Shown here: positions 7,045 through 9,895 of the stretch, in pieces | Layout of the letters: the number at the start of each line of letters is the position of its first letter | Position numbering within the stretch: position 1 is the stretch's first letter | NCBI GenBank assembly: GCA_017882025.1 | Contig: JADGQG010000062.1 | Coordinates: forward strand, 1 to 9,895 | Source: Chloroflexota bacterium | Lineage (GTDB): Bacteria; Chloroflexota; Limnocylindria; Limnocylindrales; CSP1-4 | Direction: 5' to 3' | Length of the DNA stretch: 9,895 bases | Position numbers and translations under genes: made by a program | The notes under the pieces: model-generated | What the model saw: the letters and a program-made list of their open reading frames with translations, nothing else | Told to the model about the DNA's origin: nothing | Databases searched by the model: none

Positions 7045-7059
7045 TCGGCCCCGGCGATG

Positions 7060-7064
7060 AGGAG
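7060..7064 (+). promoter_or_regulatory. Shine-Dalgarno site of the 164-aa gene
   Basis: AGGAG ends five bases before the ATG at 7070. A GTG at 7064 in the same frame overlaps this site and so is unlikely to be the start. Confidence 0.7.
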
Positions 7065-7069
7065 TGACG

Positions 7070-7564
7070 ATGCGGATCTACGAGGGGAGCCCGCGCCAGG
7101 ACTTCGAGGAGGTGCTCCGCTCCATCGGCGCGTTCCTCGACCAGCGGGGGATGCGCGACGTCCTGCTCGTGGAGGCACCCGATGGCTTCATCCTCCAGGG
7201 CCTCGCAATGGAGGATGAGAAGGGCAGCTGGTCGGAGACCGCCGGTCACCAGGTCAAGGAAACCATGACCTTCCTTGACGACGACATCGCCCGCTTCATG
7301 GAGGAGGCCCTGGCGCGCCGCCACGCCGACACCGCCGCGCCCGACTGGGCGAACGCGGGCTACTATGAGAAGTCGTTCCGGGTCATCGGGCGGTGGATCG
7401 ACGAAGAGAAGCCGCACGACATCTTCTTCTTCGAGCAGGACGGCGCGTTCGTCGTCCGCCTCCACCGCGTCGGGCCGACCGGCGGCCACCACACGCTGGC
7501 GGAGTTCACGAAGGACGACATCGAGGCGATGATCGCGCAGGCGCCCCAGGCCCGCAAGGCCTAA
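7070..7564 (+). CDS. uncharacterised protein with an internal domain duplication
   Basis: I do not recognise a named family. The 164-aa soluble, acidic protein has no signal peptide or membrane span. Its two halves resemble each other: residues 12-45 (FEEVLRSIGAFLDQRGMRD, then VLLVEAPDGFILQGL) align with 99-131 (YEKSFRVIGRWIDEEKPHD, then IFFFEQDGAFVVRL), and the following MTFLDDDIARFMEEA (66-80) aligns with LAEFTKDDIEAMIAQA (143-158). Each unit therefore has an amphipathic helix with an R-x-IG core, two beta strands around E and a DG turn, then a hydrophobic-xx-DDI helix, suggesting a two-fold pseudo-symmetric fold. The linker (about 84-98) is alanine-rich and polar. ATG at 7070 is chosen for its AGGAG five bases upstream. 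It is followed after 34 bases by a 51-aa membrane protein, probably in the same message. No function can be assigned. Confidence 0.85.
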   Translation: MRIYEGSPRQDFEEVLRSIGAFLDQRGMRDVLLVEAPDGFILQGLAMEDEKGSWSETAGHQVKETMTFLDDDIARFMEEALARRHADTAAPDWANAGYYEKSFRVIGRWIDEEKPHDIFFFEQDGAFVVRLHRVGPTGGHHTLAEFTKDDIEAMIAQAPQARKA

Positions 7565-7583
7565 CGGAACCGGCGTCCCAGCG

Positions 7584-7590
7584 AAGGAGG
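7584..7590 (+). promoter_or_regulatory. strong Shine-Dalgarno site of the 51-aa gene
   Basis: AAGGAGG, close to a full complement of the 16S rRNA tail, ends eight bases before the ATG at 7599. It is the strongest ribosome binding site in the window and the main evidence that the short gene is real. Confidence 0.85.
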
Positions 7591-7598
7591 TACCGCCG

Positions 7599-7754
7599 AT
7601 GAAGGCTCTCAAGATCGTGGCAACCGCCCTCGGGGTCACGCTCGCGGCGCTCGTCGTGATCCCTCTCGTGGTCTTGGCCGCTCTCTTCGTCTGGCTGAAG
7701 CTGACCGAAGAGAGCGACGAGGAGACCCTCGAGCTCGAGCAGGAAGGCGTCTAG
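7599..7754 (+). CDS. 51-aa single-span membrane protein with acidic tail
   Basis: A short protein with a basic N-terminus (MKALK), one long hydrophobic span at about residues 6-33 (IVATALGVTLAALVVIPLVV continuing to LAALFVWL), and a strongly acidic C-terminus (EESDEETLELEQEG, 37-50). By the positive-inside rule the N-terminus would be in the cytoplasm and the acidic tail outside, though a cytoplasmic tail cannot be excluded. There is no lipobox or clear signal-peptidase site, so it is probably a membrane anchor and not a secreted peptide. AAGGAGG eight bases before the ATG makes translation very likely. It lies 34 bases after the 164-aa gene, probably in the same transcript, and stops at TAG 7752-7754. 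A hairpin follows 25 bases later. I recognise no family; a small accessory subunit or regulator of a membrane partner is conceivable. Confidence 0.8.
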   Translation: MKALKIVATALGVTLAALVVIPLVVLAALFVWLKLTEESDEETLELEQEGV

Positions 7755-7779
7755 CCCATCCCGCCGCTCCAGCCCCTTG

Positions 7780-7809
7780 CGGCCCCGCCGGCGAGCGCCG
7801 ACGGGGCCG
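7780..7809 (+). terminator. GC-rich hairpin after the 51-aa gene
   Basis: CGGCCCCG (7780-7787) pairs perfectly with CGGGGCCG (7802-7809); inside it, after one C-A mismatch, CGGC pairs with GCCG around a GAGC loop. It lies between the 51-aa gene and the transporter. No T-run follows, so it is not a textbook intrinsic terminator; it may slow or end transcription, or protect the 3' end of the upstream message. Confidence 0.4.
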
Positions 7810-7883
7810 TCGCCGTCTCACTGGGTTCGCGCGCGGCAGCCGCTGCAGCATCACGTTCCCGCCGGCTGGCGGAGTTCGGGGCG

Positions 7884-8777
7884 TTGGCCGTCATGGTGGC
7901 CTGGGCGTTCAACTTCGTCACGGTCAAGGCCGCGATCGCGGCTGTGCCGCCGGTTGGCTTTGCATTCACCCGGTTCCTCCTCGCCGGCCTGGTGCTCCTC
8001 GCGATCACGCGCTGGCGCGAGGGCTCGGTAGGGCTGCCGCGCCGCGTCGCCATCCGCGTCGCGCTCCTGGGTGTGCTCGGGTTCGGCTTCTACCAGCTCC
8101 TCTGGGCGAGCGCGCTCACGCTGACGACCGCCGGGACGAGCGCGCTCCTGGTCGCGGCGACCCCCATCTTCACGCTCCTCGCAGCTGTGGCGACGCGCGC
8201 CGAGCGCGGCCACCGCCTCCGGTACCTGGGGGCCGCGGTCGCGTTCGTGGGCGTTGCGCTCGTCGCGGGCGGCAACGGCCCGCGGCTCGACGGCGCCGGG
8301 CTCGGCGAGCTCATGACGATTGCCGCGGCCGCCTGCTGGGGCTGGTATCTCGCGCTCTCGGCGCCCCTTCTCGCGACGTACTCTCCGCTCCGCCTCACGA
8401 CGTGGGCGATCCTCGCCGGGTCGACCGTGCTGGCGGGCCCGGGGCTCGTCCAGCTTGCGACCGCCGACCTCTCGGCCGTCGGCCCGCCGCACGCGTTCGC
8501 GATCCTCTATTCCGGGATCGTCGCGGGCGGGTTCGCGAACGTCATGATCTTCCGGGCGATCGCGCTCCTGGGGCCCAGTCGCGTCGCGAACCTGCAGTTC
8601 CTCGTCCCCGCCCTCACGATCGTGCTCGCCGCGCTCCTGCTCGGCGAACCCGTCCTTGCCGTCCAGGCCGCTGGCTTCGGGGCGATCGTCGCCGGGATCA
8701 TGGTGGCCCGACGCGCCCCGGCGGGCGCGGCCGCCGGCCGAGTGGGCCCGGAGCCTCCGCCGCTCATGGAGGTGTAG
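7884..8777 (+). CDS. EamA/DMT-superfamily transporter
   Basis: An integral membrane protein of about 297 aa with ten hydrophobic segments in two EamA halves of five each: the first runs from VAWAFNFVTVKAAI through FTRFLLAGLVLLAI, the GFGFYQLLWASAL region and the ATPIFTLLAAV helix to AVAFVGVALVAGG; the second from ACWGWYLALSAPLL to FGAIVAGIMVARR, including VPALTIVLAALLLGE. FTRFLLAG, ATPIFTLL and the P-x-x-x-x-x-L-LGE phrase are hallmarks of drug/metabolite transporters, which export metabolites, amino acids or drugs; the substrate here is unknown. The start is uncertain. There is no ATG before the first helix: TTG at 7884 has GGAG nine bases upstream, ATG at 7893 would cut the first helix shorter, and LAEFGA just upstream in frame looks as if it belongs to the helix. 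Upstream of that the frame is open back to the TAG of the 51-aa gene. Confidence 0.9.
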   Translation: MAVMVAWAFNFVTVKAAIAAVPPVGFAFTRFLLAGLVLLAITRWREGSVGLPRRVAIRVALLGVLGFGFYQLLWASALTLTTAGTSALLVAATPIFTLLAAVATRAERGHRLRYLGAAVAFVGVALVAGGNGPRLDGAGLGELMTIAAAACWGWYLALSAPLLATYSPLRLTTWAILAGSTVLAGPGLVQLATADLSAVGPPHAFAILYSGIVAGGFANVMIFRAIALLGPSRVANLQFLVPALTIVLAALLLGEPVLAVQAAGFGAIVAGIMVARRAPAGAAAGRVGPEPPPLMEV

Positions 8778-8826
8778 GCGCACCGCGCTCGGGCCTCGCG
8801 CTGGGGCGCCGTGACCTGCGATCACC

Positions 8827-8832
8827 TATCCT
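8827..8832 (+). promoter_or_regulatory. -10 element of the HAD phosphatase gene, leaderless type
   Basis: TATCCT ends eight bases before the ATG at 8841 and no Shine-Dalgarno sequence is present. Arrangement and hexamer are the same as before the PfkB kinase at 4488, and both spacers begin and end with CG. Confidence 0.55.
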
Positions 8833-8840
8833 CGCTTGCG

Positions 8841-9680
8841 ATGACCCGCGCACCGAATGTTCCCATCCTGCCGCGAGCGGGCGCCCCGGTCAGCGTCCTC
8901 GTTGACTACGACGGCACCGTCTCTCGCCAGGACGTCGGCGACCTCCTGCTGAAGCGTCACGTCGCGGACCAGGCCCTGGTCGAGAAGATGGATCGCGCCT
9001 ACAAGGACGGTCTGCTCGGCTCCCGCGACCTGACCCGCTGGGACATGAAGGTCCTTCCCCGGGACGCCGAGCTGCTGCGGACCGAGGCGGCCGCGATCCC
9101 CCAGGACGACACGTTCCCGGCGTTCGTGCGGGCGGTCCGGGCGGCCGGCGCGCTCGTCGAGATCGTGAGCGACGGGCTGGGCTTCTACGTCGCCTCGAAC
9201 CTGGAGCGCATGGATCCCGCGCTCGCGGACCTGCCTGTCGCCACGAACGCGAACCGCGTCGACGGTCCTGAAGGGGTGAGCTTCCCGTACGGCCACCCGG
9301 CCTGCCACGTCTGCGGGACGTGCAAGCGTGAGCGGGTCCGGCTCCACGGAGCCGGCGGCCGGGCCGTCGTGTTCGTCGGCGACGGAACGAGCGACCGGTA
9401 CGCCGCCCATCACGCGGATGTCGTCTTTGCCAAGGACTCCCTGCTCGCCTGGGGGCGAGCGACGGGCCGGCATTTCGGCGCGTGGGAGCGGTTCAGCGAG
9501 ATCGAGTCATGGTTCGAGGAGGCCCTCCGCGACGGTCGTCTCCCGGCGACGCACGCGGACCTGCCGGCGTGGCGGGCGGCCCATCGGCCCGAAGGACCCG
9601 GGTTCATCTGCGGCCCCGAGGTCTGGGGCCCGGGGCGGACGGTCCCCGGTCCGGCGCCGGACGTCGCGGGCGAGGGCTGA
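8841..9680 (+). CDS. MtnX/PHOSPHO-like HAD-IB phosphatase
   Basis: A predicted cytosolic Mg-dependent phosphatase of 279 aa. HAD motif I is VDYDGTVS (21-28) with nucleophile D22 and acid/base D24; motif II is IVSDG (108-112) with S110; motif III is probably K162; motif IV is VGDGTSD (179-185) with D181 and D185. Before K162 stands CHVCGTCK (155-162), a CxxCxxC cluster that could bind a metal; cysteines at this place are seen in PHOSPHO1/2 and MtnX-type members. The family includes 2,3-diketo-5-methylthiopentyl-1-phosphate phosphatase (methionine salvage) and phosphoserine-like phosphatases. No methionine-salvage gene is nearby, so the substrate is open. ATG at 8841 is preferred over an in-frame GTG at 8811 because of the TATCCT eight bases before it. 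The last 40 or so residues are rich in proline and glycine and look unstructured. Confidence 0.85.
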   Translation: MTRAPNVPILPRAGAPVSVLVDYDGTVSRQDVGDLLLKRHVADQALVEKMDRAYKDGLLGSRDLTRWDMKVLPRDAELLRTEAAAIPQDDTFPAFVRAVRAAGALVEIVSDGLGFYVASNLERMDPALADLPVATNANRVDGPEGVSFPYGHPACHVCGTCKRERVRLHGAGGRAVVFVGDGTSDRYAAHHADVVFAKDSLLAWGRATGRHFGAWERFSEIESWFEEALRDGRLPATHADLPAWRAAHRPEGPGFICGPEVWGPGRTVPGPAPDVAGEG

Positions 9681-9750
9681 CGGGCGTCGGCTCGGCGGCG
9701 ACATCCGTCCGCCTGGCGACCGACCGAACCGGAAGCATCCCTTTCTCTGT

Positions 9751-9773
9751 CCCGGGCTTCTCTGGCGCCCGGG
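9751..9773 (+). terminator. hairpin downstream of the HAD gene
   Basis: CCCGGGC (9751-9757) pairs perfectly with GCCCGGG (9767-9773) around a nine-base loop, 70 bases after the stop at 9680. No T-run follows, so its role as a terminator is uncertain. Confidence 0.3.
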
Positions 9774-9785
9774 GGCCAGGGGAGC

Positions 9786-9842
9786 GGAGCGGCGGCCCTG
9801 TGATCGGCGGACCCGTGATCGGCGGACCCGGAGCGGCGGCCC
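9786..9842. repeat. nested short direct repeats
   Basis: Two perfect adjacent copies of GTGATCGGCGGACCC (9800-9814 and 9815-9829) are bracketed by two perfect copies of GGAGCGGCGGCCC (9786-9798 and 9830-9842). A diverged ATGATCGG follows at 9844. The block is not coding in any convincing frame. An ATG at 9844 opens a frame to the window edge, but 17 codons are too few to judge. Confidence 0.7.
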
Positions 9843-9895
9843 CATGATCGGGTGGCACGATCGGAACCGTGGCCGGGAGCGTCGGAAACGCAGCC

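Noticed and set aside
6972..7067. GTG at 6972, six bases after TACACT, as a leaderless 31-codon gene
   Set aside because: The product is a proline/glycine/arginine string with no protein-like pattern; the -10 box more likely serves the gene at 7070.
7851..8825. Minus-strand open frame opposite the transporter
   Set aside because: Almost entirely R/E/G/A; the opposite strand encodes ten clean membrane helices.
8811..8840. GTG at 8811 as start of the HAD phosphatase
   Set aside because: It would place the TATCCT -10 box inside the gene and add ten residues before the usual N-terminus; no ribosome binding site supports it.

Overview
The window is about 70% GC and densely coded, with no tRNA, rRNA, CRISPR array or insertion sequence visible. 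Gene content and style suggest a high-GC soil or water bacterium, with Chloroflexota (Limnocylindria/Ellin6529-like) my best guess. The reasons are the long glucose-6-phosphate isomerase of the type often fused to transaldolase, the mix of Shine-Dalgarno starts with starts that look leaderless (TANNNT just before the ATG), and a DUF4097-like fragment. This assignment is an inference; an actinobacterial or Deinococcus-like origin cannot be excluded from sequence alone.

Minus strand, positions 4446 down to 22: a three-gene sugar-phosphate operon, tkt (transketolase), rpiB (ribose-5-phosphate isomerase B) and pgi (glucose-6-phosphate isomerase). tkt and rpiB overlap by one base (TGATG); pgi follows after 50 bases with its own strong AGGAGG. 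The operon probably continues past position 1.

Plus strand, 4488 to 6547: a PfkB-family sugar kinase diverges from tkt and is followed by psuG, pseudouridine-5'-phosphate glycosidase. The kinase is therefore probably pseudouridine kinase (PsuK). Together they would turn pseudouridine into uracil and ribose 5-phosphate, the substrate of the RpiB and Tkt encoded across a 94-bp divergent promoter region. That region carries a GC-rich inverted repeat between the two -10 elements.

Plus strand, 6548 to 7069: a remnant zone. It holds the C-terminal part of a DUF4097-type beta-repeat protein without a start, a 23-bp imperfect tandem duplication, and a membrane-segment tail in another frame.

Plus strand, 7070 to 9680: a 164-aa uncharacterised protein that is an internal duplication of one domain; a 51-aa single-span membrane protein with an acidic tail and a near-perfect ribosome binding site; a ten-helix EamA/DMT transporter; and an MtnX/PHOSPHO-like HAD phosphatase with a leaderless-type start. 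The last 215 bases hold a hairpin and a short nested direct-repeat block, with no supportable gene. The least explained items are the duplicated 164-aa protein and its small membrane-protein neighbour.
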